Positions 36,256 to 43,849 of a stretch of DNA of 64,000 nt are shown one piece after another (the stretch's first letter is position 1; every line of letters starts with the position of its first letter). The notes under the pieces were generated by a model, which saw only the letters and a list, made by a program, of their open reading frames with translations, did not search any database and had not been told where the DNA came from. Origin of the DNA: Pseudomonas frederiksbergensis. GTDB taxonomy: Bacteria; Pseudomonadota; Gammaproteobacteria; Pseudomonadales; Pseudomonadaceae. The stretch covers positions 4,918,001-4,982,000 of the forward strand of contig NZ_CP018319.1 of assembly GCF_001952935.1 (NCBI RefSeq), given 5' to 3'. A program made the translations under genes and the position numbers.

Positions 36256-36340
36256 CGCATCGGTCTGCACTCAACCCAAGCTTCTTATGGGCGGCCTGCC
36301 AGCCACGTTATGGCAGTAACGCTGAGTGCAGACCGATGCG
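36256..36340. repeat. Perfect 18-bp inverted repeat (large stem-loop)
   Basis: CGCATCGGTCTGCACTCA (36256-36273) and its exact complement (36323-36340), 49 bp apart; the loop holds a second stem CTGCCA/TGGCAG. It lies in the ~530-bp gap (35862-36393) between two minus-strand genes. I see no gene in the rest of this gap. Confidence 0.8.
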
Positions 36341-36393
36341 CTCTCAAGGAGAGGATCGGGCAGTTTTCGTCAGGCTGACGTGGCGCTGGTTTT

Positions 36394-37152
36394 CTAGTCG
36401 TCCACGTTGTAGCTGAAGTCGTCTTCGTCGCAGTCCACAACGATGGTCGCGGCACCGTAGTACAGGGCTGCTATGAGACGCTCCCAGCCGTTCCGGATAC
36501 TGAGTTGCTTGCCGATTACATCGCCGTCGAGTTTGGCCGAGTAGACTTTGCCAACCTTGTCGCCGTCGTCGTTCTTGGCTTTGTCGTGGAAGTGAATGTG
36601 TACTGCGTTTTTCAGCGAATACACGCTGCGCTCTGATCGATGGGAATACCCGCCAGACCTGTGGGAGCTTTCTGGTTCGGGATCGAAATAGACATGAAGG
36701 AACGGCCCGTCGCTTTCGAAGCGAACCTCTGGGCGATCCCATCCGCTGCTATGCGCATCCTCTTTGTTGTCGTCGACGAACTGGTCGATCAGGGCCCTCA
36801 GGGAAACCTGAGCTGGAACTGCGCCTTCTGCGAGAACTTCGTCCATCGCCTCGTTGGCGCGTCGGAGCATGTCGCCTTCGATGCCGCTCGACAGCCAGCG
36901 CTCTCGAAGGGCGTTCCCGATCAGGTGGTTGTAGCGAGTTAGCTCGAACATGTCGCCAACGTTCGCGGGCATAGCTGCTTTGAAGGCCTCCTTAACTGCT
37001 TTGCCCATGTCGCCATAACTGCGAAAGGCGTCTTCGGCCAGATCCTTGAACATCTTCTCGACGTTTGCGTCGATGATTTCGCGTGGACGGTCGCTGGCGG
37101 CGAAGGTTTGAATTCGATCAGCGAGCATCTGTTGAAGTGTTTGTTCGCTCAT
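36394..37152 (-). CDS. Hypothetical phage protein, 252 aa
   Basis: From MSEQTLQQMLADRIQTFAASD, preceded by CGGAGC. Helical N-terminal half; the C-terminal half has a His-rich patch (HIHFHDKAK) and ends in an acidic tail. Not recognised. Leftward early operon. Confidence 0.7.
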   Translation of the reverse strand: MSEQTLQQMLADRIQTFAASDRPREIIDANVEKMFKDLAEDAFRSYGDMGKAVKEAFKAAMPANVGDMFELTRYNHLIGNALRERWLSSGIEGDMLRRANEAMDEVLAEGAVPAQVSLRALIDQFVDDNKEDAHSSGWDRPEVRFESDGPFLHVYFDPEPESSHRSGGYSHRSERSVYSLKNAVHIHFHDKAKNDDGDKVGKVYSAKLDGDVIGKQLSIRNGWERLIAALYYGAATIVVDCDEDDFSYNVDD

Positions 37153-37217
37153 TTGGTGCTCCGTGCTTGTTCGGTTGATTTCCCGTCTGGCCCTGTCGCC
37201 AAGGCCAGCCAGTGAAA

Positions 37218-37526
37218 TCAAATAACCGCCGTCATGGTCTTGGAGCCGTCGCCATGCTCAGTGGTGAACATCATCGGGGCGGGGCGGCCAGCACGACGGA
37301 TGAGGGCATTAGCTTGCGCAAATACTGGGTTTGGCTCGTCGTTGCCATCGGGCAGTAAAGTGCTGCATACCAAGCTGGAGCAGTCCTCTCCGTTCGGGCC
37401 TTCGCCGTCGTGGGCAATGTCGAAGCTCGCCATCATTGCGATGCCCTGGTCCTTGCAGATGCCGATGATTTGCTGCATGAGCGGGCTGATTTGGTCGTCG
37501 TAAACCTGTTCTTTATTCATCGTCAT
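37218..37526 (-). CDS. Hypothetical phage protein, 102 aa
   Basis: MTMNKEQVYDDQISPLMQQIIGICKDQGIAMMASFDI. This type is common in Pseudomonas phage early regions and has no assigned role. An ATG two codons later is an equal candidate start. Confidence 0.7.
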   Translation of the reverse strand: MTMNKEQVYDDQISPLMQQIIGICKDQGIAMMASFDIAHDGEGPNGEDCSSLVCSTLLPDGNDEPNPVFAQANALIRRAGRPAPMMFTTEHGDGSKTMTAVI

Positions 37527-37581
37527 GCTCCGGTTGTTTTCCCAATGCCCCCGTCACCAGGTGCATCAGTGAAAATGTCCG

Positions 37582-37941
37582 TCAGTGCATGCGTTCCAGG
37601 TTCTCAGTAACTTGCTGCTCAACCAGATCTCCAATCTTGAATGTGTCGTCTATCGAGTAGTGCGGGTTGCATTCAGAGCAGTGGCCGGCCACTTCAATCT
37701 CGACGGCGTGCTGGACCAGCTCTTGGTCGCGGAAGCAGGAGGGGCAGCGAACAGCTTCAACGCCGCGCGCTTTAACCTTCCCGATGCAGCATTTCTCAGC
37801 GTCTTCCTTGTCGTCATGCGAATCCTCGCAAACGTCGCACAGCCAAACCTCGTTGATCTCAGGCTGGCAGCAGCTTTCCGCCTGATGGTGAAAGTCGTGC
37901 ACCTCTTGGCAACTGCCACACTCATAAGCCTTTTTCGGCAT
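37582..37941 (-). CDS. Cysteine-rich zinc-binding protein, 119 aa
   Basis: Starts MPKKAYECGSCQEVHDFHHQAESCC behind GGAGGG. Paired cysteines recur as CGSC, CC, CDVC, CC, CPSC and CSEC, suggesting two or three zinc ribbons. It may bind nucleic acid. First well-supported gene after the leftward promoter. Confidence 0.72.
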   Translation of the reverse strand: MPKKAYECGSCQEVHDFHHQAESCCQPEINEVWLCDVCEDSHDDKEDAEKCCIGKVKARGVEAVRCPSCFRDQELVQHAVEIEVAGHCSECNPHYSIDDTFKIGDLVEQQVTENLERMH

Positions 37942-37987
37942 CTCAATGCCCTCCGTTGATTTCCAATGCCGCCTCATCGAAGCGGCA

Positions 37988-38122
37988 TCAGTAAATCTGT
38001 GGGTGCTTCATCTCCACCACGCGCATCGCCGGATTCATATCTCTGGCCGTCGTCGCACATTTCGTGTTCGGTGCTGGTACGGCTGGCTTGCGTGGTTTCG
38101 CGTACTCACATCTGGTAAGCAC
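37988..38122 (-). CDS. Possible 44-aa leader gene of the leftward operon
   Basis: From a GTG start (VLTRCEYAKPRKPAVPAPNTK) to 37988. It sits where lambda has N, is basic, and is the only open frame between the leftward promoter and the zinc-binding gene. The ribosome site is weak, so it may be chance. Confidence 0.3.
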   Translation of the reverse strand: MLTRCEYAKPRKPAVPAPNTKCATTARDMNPAMRVVEMKHPQIY

Positions 38123-38284
38123 GGCCAGTTCCAGAGCTGGCGTGGCATCGACTATTTGTTGCTCGCACTTACCGGCTGAAACCCGGGGTAGTCGATGGCG
38201 AGGATCCTGAGTTGTTAAAGAGCGGCGGGTTTCTCGACCCTCCGCAGCTGGCCCCTGATTGGGTGCCGGTTGCGATGGAGTAAA

Positions 38285-38334
38285 AGTAGCACCGCTACTA
38301 AAACAAGTAAATAGCACTGCTAATATATTTTCAA
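38285..38334 (-). promoter_or_regulatory. Leftward early promoter with two CI-type operators (OL)
   Basis: Operators TAGCACCGCTA (38287-38297) and TAGCACTGCTA (38312-38322), centres 25 bp apart. On the minus strand a TTGAAA -35 (38329-38334) faces a -10 near 38306-38313, with the second operator between them. The same operator sequence occurs three times beside cI/cro. Confidence 0.75.
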
Positions 38335-38342
38335 GCGGACGT

Positions 38343-38372
38343 AAAAAAGCCCGCACGCAGCGGGCTGTCTGG
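38343..38372 (-). terminator. Terminator of the zinc-ribbon membrane gene
   Basis: Minus-strand stem AGCCCGC / GCGGGCT followed by six T residues, 13 nt past the stop of the 38385-38960 gene, and placed so that it shields the leftward promoter from upstream transcription. Confidence 0.85.
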
Positions 38373-38384
38373 GTAGGGAGTACC

Positions 38385-38960
38385 TTAATCGGTGATTGGG
38401 GAATATTTGCCGCTTACGGCATCCCTGAAGATAATTTCGCAGAAAAGCCTAGGGCCATCCCGTAGCGCCACCAGCGCTTCTTTCGCTTCATCCTTGGTTT
38501 CAAATGGGCCTGCGCCGACCGCCTGCCCTATCATCGAAACCACAGGGAATCCGGCTGTTGCAATGGCTTCCGCGGTGCGATCACGCTCCTCCTTATCTCT
38601 GCACGCGGTAGAGGCGACCCAGCCAGCCTTCAGCTGTGGAGTCTTGACCGCCTCAACATCAGCACCGCAATGCTTGCACTTGATGGCTGCGCTCTTGATC
38701 GATTCGGCACAAAGAGGGCAGAGGCGCGTATTTGCCTCAGCAGTCACCGACGTGCTGACAGCCTTTCCACCGAGCAATACCATGAGAAGGCCAGCCAGGG
38801 TGATCATCCCGCCGACAATCGTATGCACCTGGCGGTCAGCCATTAGTCCCAAGTTATTTACTCTGCCGCCTGCACCAGTTGCAACCGACACATCCATGCT
38901 CAGCGCGAATACCAGCCAGCAGATGCCGACGATCAACGCAAAAGTCCCAAATCCTTTCAT
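38385..38960 (-). CDS. Membrane protein with zinc ribbon and SPOR-like end, 191 aa
   Basis: Starts MKGFGTFALIVGICW behind GGGAGGG. Two membrane helices (about 4-24 and 48-66), then a cytoplasmic zinc ribbon (CPLCAESIKSAAIKCKHCG) and a C-terminal ~75 residues resembling a SPOR domain (GWVASTACRDKEERD... GPFETKDEAKEAL). A lysogenic-conversion gene by position, between operator OL and cI. Function unknown. Confidence 0.72.
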   Translation of the reverse strand: MKGFGTFALIVGICWLVFALSMDVSVATGAGGRVNNLGLMADRQVHTIVGGMITLAGLLMVLLGGKAVSTSVTAEANTRLCPLCAESIKSAAIKCKHCGADVEAVKTPQLKAGWVASTACRDKEERDRTAEAIATAGFPVVSMIGQAVGAGPFETKDEAKEALVALRDGPRLFCEIIFRDAVSGKYSPITD

Positions 38961-39098
38961 TGGATCCCTCCCGTAATTGAGTACTGACTCTACCATTCGT
39001 GGCGCACTGCCACCATTGATCGGAATAGATCGTCGCCGCACTGAACATTTCGCCGATCCCGCCGATGAATACAGCATTGAATACTAAGGAAGGTCGCT

Positions 39099-39305
39099 AT
39101 GCAGGCGGAAAAGAGAAAGGAAGCGCTGGAGACCTGGCGGGAAATACTCGACCAGTCAACGTCCTGGGAGGGTGCTGAAGAGCGGTACCACGAATTGGTG
39201 AGATCGGCGGATAAGATGGAAAAAGACGGTCTAATCAATAGTGACGAATGGCGTAAATTGGCGCGCAAGGCAGCAGTAGTTTTTGCAAATGTCTTAAATA
39301 ACTGA
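39099..39305 (+). CDS. Hypothetical protein, 68 aa
   Basis: MQAEKRKEALETWREILDQSTSWEGAEERYHELV, with AAGGA upstream. Charged and helical. Lone plus-strand gene in the immunity region; unknown. Confidence 0.6.
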   Translation: MQAEKRKEALETWREILDQSTSWEGAEERYHELVRSADKMEKDGLINSDEWRKLARKAAVVFANVLNN

Positions 39306-39353
39306 GGTGATTGGTGCGGCTGGCCGCAGTCAATCCTCTGGATTTTCCTCTTC

Positions 39354-39566
39354 TTACGGCCTCCACCTGGCCATTAGATCTGCCATCAGCTCAGCTATGG
39401 CGTCAGTGCTGCCTTCCAGTACCTCTAGATGCGCGTTTATTCGTTTGGAAGCATCAGTTGAACCACGCTGGTCGATCCAGATGCCGATCTCCTCGATAGC
39501 AGACCCAAGAGCCATTACATTCTGATTGATGCGGTAGAGCAGGGCGGGGGTAGGATCGTCAGGCAT
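39354..39566 (-). CDS. Small protein, paralogue of the 14.8 kb gene
   Basis: 70 aa, MPDDPTPALLYRINQNVMALGSAIEE, behind GGAGG. Aligns over its length with the 69-aa product at 14820-15029. No function known. Confidence 0.7.
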   Translation of the reverse strand: MPDDPTPALLYRINQNVMALGSAIEEIGIWIDQRGSTDASKRINAHLEVLEGSTDAIAELMADLMARWRP

Positions 39567-39620
39567 GGGCTGTTCCTCCAGTTGTAGGGGGAAGCGTAGC
39601 AGGTGGGTGGTGGCGGAACG

Positions 39621-39646
39621 AAAAAAAACCGGCACTTGGCCGGACT
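39621..39646 (-). terminator. Terminator of the Rex-like pair
   Basis: Minus-strand stem GTCCGGCC / GGCCGG-type followed by eight T residues, ~100 nt past the membrane protein gene. Confidence 0.75.
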
Positions 39647-39658
39647 CTCTGTAGACGG

Positions 39659-39717
39659 GGCCAAATCCCTTTGGCTGAATGCAGTGTGCTTGGTAGGTGT
39701 GACGAAGGCGTGACAGG
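39659..39717. repeat. 59-bp dispersed repeat, copy B
   Basis: Second copy of the 12909-12967 element, with about five mismatches, again directly behind a GC-rich terminator. Confidence 0.85.
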
Positions 39718-39749
39718 GCAGATACGAAAAGCCGGTTGCTGGGTCAGGC

Positions 39750-40193
39750 TTAAATCTCGTAGTCGAGAATTACGAGAACACTCTTTGCCATGTCGTAAAG
39801 ATTCATAAGCGAGTAGGCAAAAACTGAAATTACAAGTGTGGCAATTATTGGTTTTATACTTTCGTTGCCGGAAATGTAACTTGAAGAATTTGCCGTTAGC
39901 AAAACGATTGCGGACACTATTAGTGCAATTTGTTCACGTATTGATAACAGCATGTGCTCTTTGGTTTCAGTGAAGCTCTCAGGGCTCCCGTGCTTATCTG
40001 TAAGCTCTCGGATTTTTGTCAAAACAATCCCCATTGTTGCCGAGTTCACGGCAAGCAAAGCTACCAGTAAGTTTATTAAGTTATCTTTCAAAAAGCCATT
40101 AAGGTAGTGACTCTGAGCAAGGTTCTGAGCTTGATAGCAAATGCACCCTATCCCTAGGGCAATTAGAAAAGTAGTCAGAACCTGCTTTATCAT
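39750..40193 (-). CDS. Four-helix membrane protein, RexB-like candidate (147 aa)
   Basis: Predicted helices at about 7-24, 40-60, 86-104 and 112-133, with a charged cytoplasmic loop (TKIRELTDKHGSPESF) between 2 and 3. Lambda RexB has 144 aa and four helices. The gene follows the 280-aa gene with a 4-nt overlap, both downstream of cI on the same strand, as rexA-rexB follow cI in lambda. The DNA is AT-richer than its surroundings. Similarity to RexB is by size, topology and order; I cannot show homology. Confidence 0.7.
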   Translation of the reverse strand: MIKQVLTTFLIALGIGCICYQAQNLAQSHYLNGFLKDNLINLLVALLAVNSATMGIVLTKIRELTDKHGSPESFTETKEHMLLSIREQIALIVSAIVLLTANSSSYISGNESIKPIIATLVISVFAYSLMNLYDMAKSVLVILDYEI

Positions 40194-41032
40194 TTTAATA
40201 TATCCAAAATTGCCTGCACTACGAGTTTAGCATTTCCTTCAATGTTTACCTCATCTATTTCCAGCTCTCTACTCGCTCCTTTTGTTTTTACCTTTTTCTT
40301 TATCCCTCTAATCGTAAGTGCGATTGCGCCACCGCCATCGCCCGCATATGAAGCCAAGCCTCCAATGACAGGGTCATCCTTATCCAGAGTAAGGCTAGCA
40401 TCGTGTGCAGCTTCTATTGCCAGAACGCCCTTTGTAGCGTTGGATTTCTTGGCTAGATTCTTCAGTCCGTCAGGTAGAACTCTAGATATGCCAGCCATGT
40501 TCGGCGTAATAAACTCAAACTCAACCTTTTTAACTCTGCCTTCGTAGGTCTTTACGAGATCCCAGAATGCTTTTTTCTCGAACAGGGGCTCCCACTCTAC
40601 AACGAGTTGATAATTGTGCAAAAACGACTCTACGGACTTCATTGCCATGCGCATTACCGCATCGGTGCTTTGAAAGGCATTGCTGCGATGCTGAATTGCA
40701 ATAATTTGTTGGTCGGGTTCGTTAAGTATCGCAAAAAGTATTTTTGGCCAGTTTTCAGTAGACTTTGTGCTAAAGTCTTTCGCTTCCAGTGTGATTGATC
40801 TGTTTGCTGCTAATCTAAATAAAAGAAAATTCCCTTCTTGGTGGATTGGCCTGACTGCTACATCCGTTCTTCCTGACTGAAAGGCTCCTTCGCTTAATAG
40901 AGCGCTTTTGAATATGTCGTTTTTTTGGCTTATCAAGTCTTCTATCGAGCTTGCGCCATATAGGTCGCCTTGAAAAAAACGGTCCCTTGGAAGTATTTGG
41001 TATCTATAAAGATGGAATCTAACTTTCGACAC
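40190..41032 (-). CDS. RexA-like candidate, soluble 280-aa protein
   Basis: MSKVRFHLYRYQILPRDRFFQGDLYG. No membrane segment. A segment GRVKKVEFEFITPNMAGISRVL resembles in layout a stretch of lambda RexA (GRTTVKVEAKLPVFGDILKVL), but overall identity looks low. Lambda RexA has 279 aa. Position downstream of cI and coupling to a four-helix membrane gene suggest a two-part superinfection-exclusion device: this protein would sense phage DNA or replication and open the membrane partner. That role is inferred. Confidence 0.7.
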   Translation of the reverse strand: MSKVRFHLYRYQILPRDRFFQGDLYGASSIEDLISQKNDIFKSALLSEGAFQSGRTDVAVRPIHQEGNFLLFRLAANRSITLEAKDFSTKSTENWPKILFAILNEPDQQIIAIQHRSNAFQSTDAVMRMAMKSVESFLHNYQLVVEWEPLFEKKAFWDLVKTYEGRVKKVEFEFITPNMAGISRVLPDGLKNLAKKSNATKGVLAIEAAHDASLTLDKDDPVIGGLASYAGDGGGAIALTIRGIKKKVKTKGASRELEIDEVNIEGNAKLVVQAILDILK

Positions 41033-41157
41033 GGCCCGTCCCTGCGTTGTGCATCATATTGTTTTGCAAAGCCTTTCAGGGCGCGCAATAAGACCAGCTA
41101 TTCACTCAACCTTCTCCCGCACAATCCTTCCCGCCTTCACCTCGTCAGCGCAAGCAG

Positions 41158-41346
41158 TCAGCCTGCCATTGCGATTCTCAGCGCCACCGCCGCCTCAAGC
41201 AGCTTATTTGCCTGGTTCGAGACGGCAGTCGCCAAGACATCATTTCCAGCGTCCTTCAGCATTGCTGCCAAATCGAGCAGTTTCCCCACCTCAATCTCAA
41301 CGACGCGAACGGATTCGGTTATCTGGTATTGAAGTGAGTGCGCCAT
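41158..41346 (-). CDS. Small helical protein, near-identical to the 13.0 kb gene
   Basis: 62 aa, MAHSLQYQITESVRVVEIEVGK. It differs from the 13013-13201 product at only about five positions. Located between cI and the Rex-like pair. Confidence 0.7.
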   Translation of the reverse strand: MAHSLQYQITESVRVVEIEVGKLLDLAAMLKDAGNDVLATAVSNQANKLLEAAVALRIAMAG

Positions 41347-41484
41347 GCCGTCAGCCCTCGTTCCAGATCGGCTGGGATTCCCGTGGACCAGACGGTCCGC
41401 TGCACCTTTAATGATTGTCGCGACAACAGTTAACCGGATTAACACCTACGCCGGGGGCGTGTGACCCAAATCCCCACTGCGCAG

Positions 41485-41724
41485 CTACCCAGCCTCTGCC
41501 CGTACGATCCGACCACCCCGCACCTCGTCAGCAAACCCCAAAAGGCGCGACTCAGATTCTTGGTAGTTGCCGACGATCTTCAGCAGTGCGTCTGCTTCGG
41601 CCTGCTTTCCTGCCTCAGACTGCCCATGTGCCTTGCTGAGAATATCGGCGCTGGACCACTTGAGGAGGAATGCCGCTGATATGAGTGTGTCGTGTAGCTG
41701 CTGACTTTCCATCGAAATGCTCAT
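41485..41724 (-). CDS. Small helical protein, 79 aa
   Basis: MSISMESQQLHDTLISAAFLLKWSSADILSKA. Shares LKWSS..IL, A(E)AD(A) and (D)EVRG.RIVR with the next gene upstream, so the two are tandem paralogues. Unknown function. Confidence 0.65.
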   Translation of the reverse strand: MSISMESQQLHDTLISAAFLLKWSSADILSKAHGQSEAGKQAEADALLKIVGNYQESESRLLGFADEVRGGRIVRAEAG

Positions 41725-41761
41725 GTAAATCCCTTTTAAATTTGGCTGCTAAATTTGACTG

Positions 41762-42025
41762 CTAAATTTGAGTGAGTTGCCCCACCGACTCCGACTTCCC
41801 CCGCACAATCCTCTCGCCCGCGACTTCCGCCGCATAAGCAGTCAGACGATCCTCGTCGTTATGGAAAATCGTGATCATGCGCATGATGGCCTGGGCATCA
41901 GCTTCATTCCCGGCCAGGCGAAGGCGTTCGGCGATGCGCAACAGCTCCACCGCTGACCACTTCAGATCGGAGGCGACACCCTGAAGGTCGCGCTTTAGTT
42001 CTTGGTTGGGCTTGTTGAGTCCCAT
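41762..42025 (-). CDS. Small helical protein, 87 aa, paralogue of the previous gene
   Basis: MGLNKPNQELKRDLQGVASDLKWSAVELLRIAERL, behind AAGGAG. The two adjacent ATGs at 42028 and 42025 are both possible; I take the second for spacing. It lies directly downstream of cI and is probably co-transcribed in the lysogen. Confidence 0.65.
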   Translation of the reverse strand: MGLNKPNQELKRDLQGVASDLKWSAVELLRIAERLRLAGNEADAQAIMRMITIFHNDEDRLTAYAAEVAGERIVRGKSESVGQLTQI

Positions 42026-42057
42026 CATCACTCCTTGGAAATCCACATGGCGCCCAG

Positions 42058-42864
42058 TCATCCCCGACGAGGCGCTCGGCGGACGGTTGACCACCAGAAA
42101 ACACGACCAAGAATTCTGATCTCAGCCATCAGCTCCGGCGTGAAGATCTCGTCAGGATATTCCTCGTAGTTCTCGCTGCGAGCTCTGACATTGCCGCCTG
42201 GCATTTTGTAGAGATACTTGGTCCGAAGCATGCCTTCATGGTCAAAGGCATAGATCTCACCATCAATAATGTCTGTTTGGCCGCGATCGACGCCGACAGC
42301 TGCGCCATCCAGAATCATTCGCTCCATGCTCCTGCCGTGAACTCTCGCGCACATCGCGTCATTGATGCTTACACCAGCTTCGCGAAGGGTGGCCTTGGAG
42401 AAGCGCAGCTTCCTTCCTGGAACCTCAACTACGTGCGTCATGCCGCTTCCGGCAGACAACTGGACTTCTGCAAAATACGGAACCTCAACTTCATCATCAT
42501 CGAGCGGGGTGTCCTCATCCCAAATACTCATGGGGACGAGGTCTGCGCTTCTACCAGGCTCCGCATCGCTCGGAGTCGAATTAAGGCTAACCATAGAAAG
42601 AAGGCGAGTACTCACTTGCTCGGGACTGAAGTCGAGCACCTTGGCCAGCCTGAGAAGCGCCTCAAGGTTCAGCGGAACCTTCCCGGTAGCGAACTGGCTG
42701 AAAGCGCTTTGCCCCGACCATCCGCACGCCTCGGCAACGTCTGCCTGTGTGAGGCTCTTCCCGGATGCTTTGGAAGCTGCTTTCTTTTCTTCATAAATAG
42801 CTTTGAGCCTGACGCTCTCGGCGAATTCTTCGGGTGTTAAAGGGCGTCTATTTTTCATACGCAT
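42058..42864 (-). CDS. cI: CI-type phage repressor (HTH plus LexA-like peptidase)
   Basis: 268 aa. HTH about residues 35-65 (LTQADVAEACGWSGQSAFSQ). The C-terminal S24 domain has a self-cleavage Ala-Gly in LSAGSG, catalytic Ser in HGRSMER, and Lys in LRTKYLY, so SOS-induced self-cleavage is expected. The start is at 42864, just 4 nt from the -10 box of its promoter, which suggests a leaderless mRNA as in lambda; an ATG two codons later is the alternative. It keeps the lysogen by binding TAGC-N3-GCTA operators. Confidence 0.93.
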   Translation of the reverse strand: MRMKNRRPLTPEEFAESVRLKAIYEEKKAASKASGKSLTQADVAEACGWSGQSAFSQFATGKVPLNLEALLRLAKVLDFSPEQVSTRLLSMVSLNSTPSDAEPGRSADLVPMSIWDEDTPLDDDEVEVPYFAEVQLSAGSGMTHVVEVPGRKLRFSKATLREAGVSINDAMCARVHGRSMERMILDGAAVGVDRGQTDIIDGEIYAFDHEGMLRTKYLYKMPGGNVRARSENYEEYPDEIFTPELMAEIRILGRVFWWSTVRRAPRRG

Positions 42865-42868
42865 AAGG

Positions 42869-42944
42869 GTATTAGCAGCGCTGTTTAAATCACAAATAGC
42901 GGTGCTAGTATTTTGTTGCTCGTAAAAAGCAGCACTGCTACTAT
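42869..42944. promoter_or_regulatory. OR control region: three operators, PR and PRM
   Basis: Operators TAGCAGCGCTG (42873-42883), TAGCGGTGCTA (42897-42907) and CAGCACTGCTA (42930-42940). PR (plus): TTGCTC at 42916-42921, 17 bp, TACTAT at 42939-42944, with the third operator between the boxes. PRM (minus): TTTGTG at 42891-42896, 16 bp, TAATAC at 42869-42874. Confidence 0.8.
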
Positions 42945-42974
42945 CCATGGCGGATACCGAACCGTGGAAATTCC

Positions 42975-43184
42975 ATGAAAACGATTCCTTTGAATGAATA
43001 TCTCGAAAAGCACGGCACTCAGTCCGTGCTGGCTGCGGCTCTCGGGGTAAATCAGAGCGCGATTTCCCAGATGGTTAGATCTGGAAGAAACATTGAGATC
43101 TCGCTTCTTGATGATGGTCGCGTCGAGGCGAATGAAATCCGCCCGATTCCCGCTCGACCACGAAACACAAGTCACGCCGCCTAA
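42975..43184 (+). CDS. cro: Cro-like repressor
   Basis: 69 aa, MKTIPLNEYLEKHGTQSVLAAALGVNQSAISQMVRSG: a single helix-turn-helix domain of the Cro type, with VLAAALGVNQSAISQM as HTH. First gene of the rightward operon, 31 nt after the PR -10 box. It should bind the same operators as CI with opposite preference. Confidence 0.9.
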   Translation: MKTIPLNEYLEKHGTQSVLAAALGVNQSAISQMVRSGRNIEISLLDDGRVEANEIRPIPARPRNTSHAA

Positions 43185-43217
43185 CTCAATCCCGTCCCAT
43201 CCAGCGGAAGTGAACCA

Positions 43218-43571
43218 ATGGCCTACAAAAACAAGACGCACCGCAACACCCACCAGCTGAAGTCGCGCCTCAATGACGCCGCTTACGCCGCTCTTGAGGT
43301 GGAAGCGTTAGCGCGTGAGATTCAGCCGGGCGCCTTGGTTCGTGAACTCACCTTGGCGGCTCTGCGGTTCAAGGAGGATTACGGGTACTTCCCATTGGTA
43401 GATGACGGCGAGTCGGACGAACTGGACGGCTTTCCAGCGCTGGGCGAGCTGGCCCGAGAGCTGAAAATTCAGCCTGGCGCATTAGTTCGCGACCTCATCC
43501 GCGCAGCCCTGAAAGCCAGGCGAGAGCAGGACACGATTTCCCAGGTTAACGACAAGAAACTTAGCGCCTGA
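43218..43571 (+). CDS. Early protein with an internal duplication, 117 aa
   Basis: Two halves share the motif LARE..IQPGALVRELTLAAL (about 31-50) and LARELKIQPGALVRDLIRAAL (about 78-98). The basic N-terminus (KNKTHRNTHQLKSRLND) and repeated helices resemble ribbon-helix-helix or similar DNA-binding units, possibly a one-chain dimer. In the position of early rightward regulators. Confidence 0.65.
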   Translation: MAYKNKTHRNTHQLKSRLNDAAYAALEVEALAREIQPGALVRELTLAALRFKEDYGYFPLVDDGESDELDGFPALGELARELKIQPGALVRDLIRAALKARREQDTISQVNDKKLSA

Positions 43572-43593
43572 GTAGGCCATGGAGGAGGCACCA

Positions 43594-43845
43594 ATGTCTG
43601 CAATACCCGAAGTAGGGCAGTACACGCAGGACGAGAAGGATGAGCTTGAGCGCTGGGCAGATGAGGTTGGTATCGGCATGGATCAACTCGCTGACCGGAT
43701 TTTGCAAATGACAGAGCTGGCGGTCGAGCGGCGCAGCGCTGCTCGCCTCGCAACGGGTAAAACAACCTTGCGAAGACGCCTCGCTGATCACTGCGCACAA
43801 GAAGCGCGGACAGGAAACGTGGTTTCAATTTTCCCCGTGAGGTAA
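43594..43845 (+). CDS. Hypothetical early protein, 83 aa
   Basis: From MSAIPEVGQYTQDEKDELERW, behind GGAGGAGG. Acidic first half, basic second half (TGKTTLRRRLADHC). Unknown. Confidence 0.65.
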   Translation: MSAIPEVGQYTQDEKDELERWADEVGIGMDQLADRILQMTELAVERRSAARLATGKTTLRRRLADHCAQEARTGNVVSIFPVR

Positions 43846-43849
43846 CGGT

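Noticed and set aside
37988..38356. Full 122-codon version of the leader frame
   Set aside because: Its start lies inside a terminator and upstream of the leftward promoter; only the distal 44 codons are worth keeping at low confidence.
41415..41426. Palindrome TTGTCGCGACAA as a fourth dyad copy
   Set aside because: Contains only the outer TGTCGCGACA part and lacks the T-rich arms and 10-bp spacer.
42058..42948. Long version of CI starting at 42948
   Set aside because: The extra 28 codons would cover all three operators and the PR promoter; the start at 42864 fits the promoter layout.
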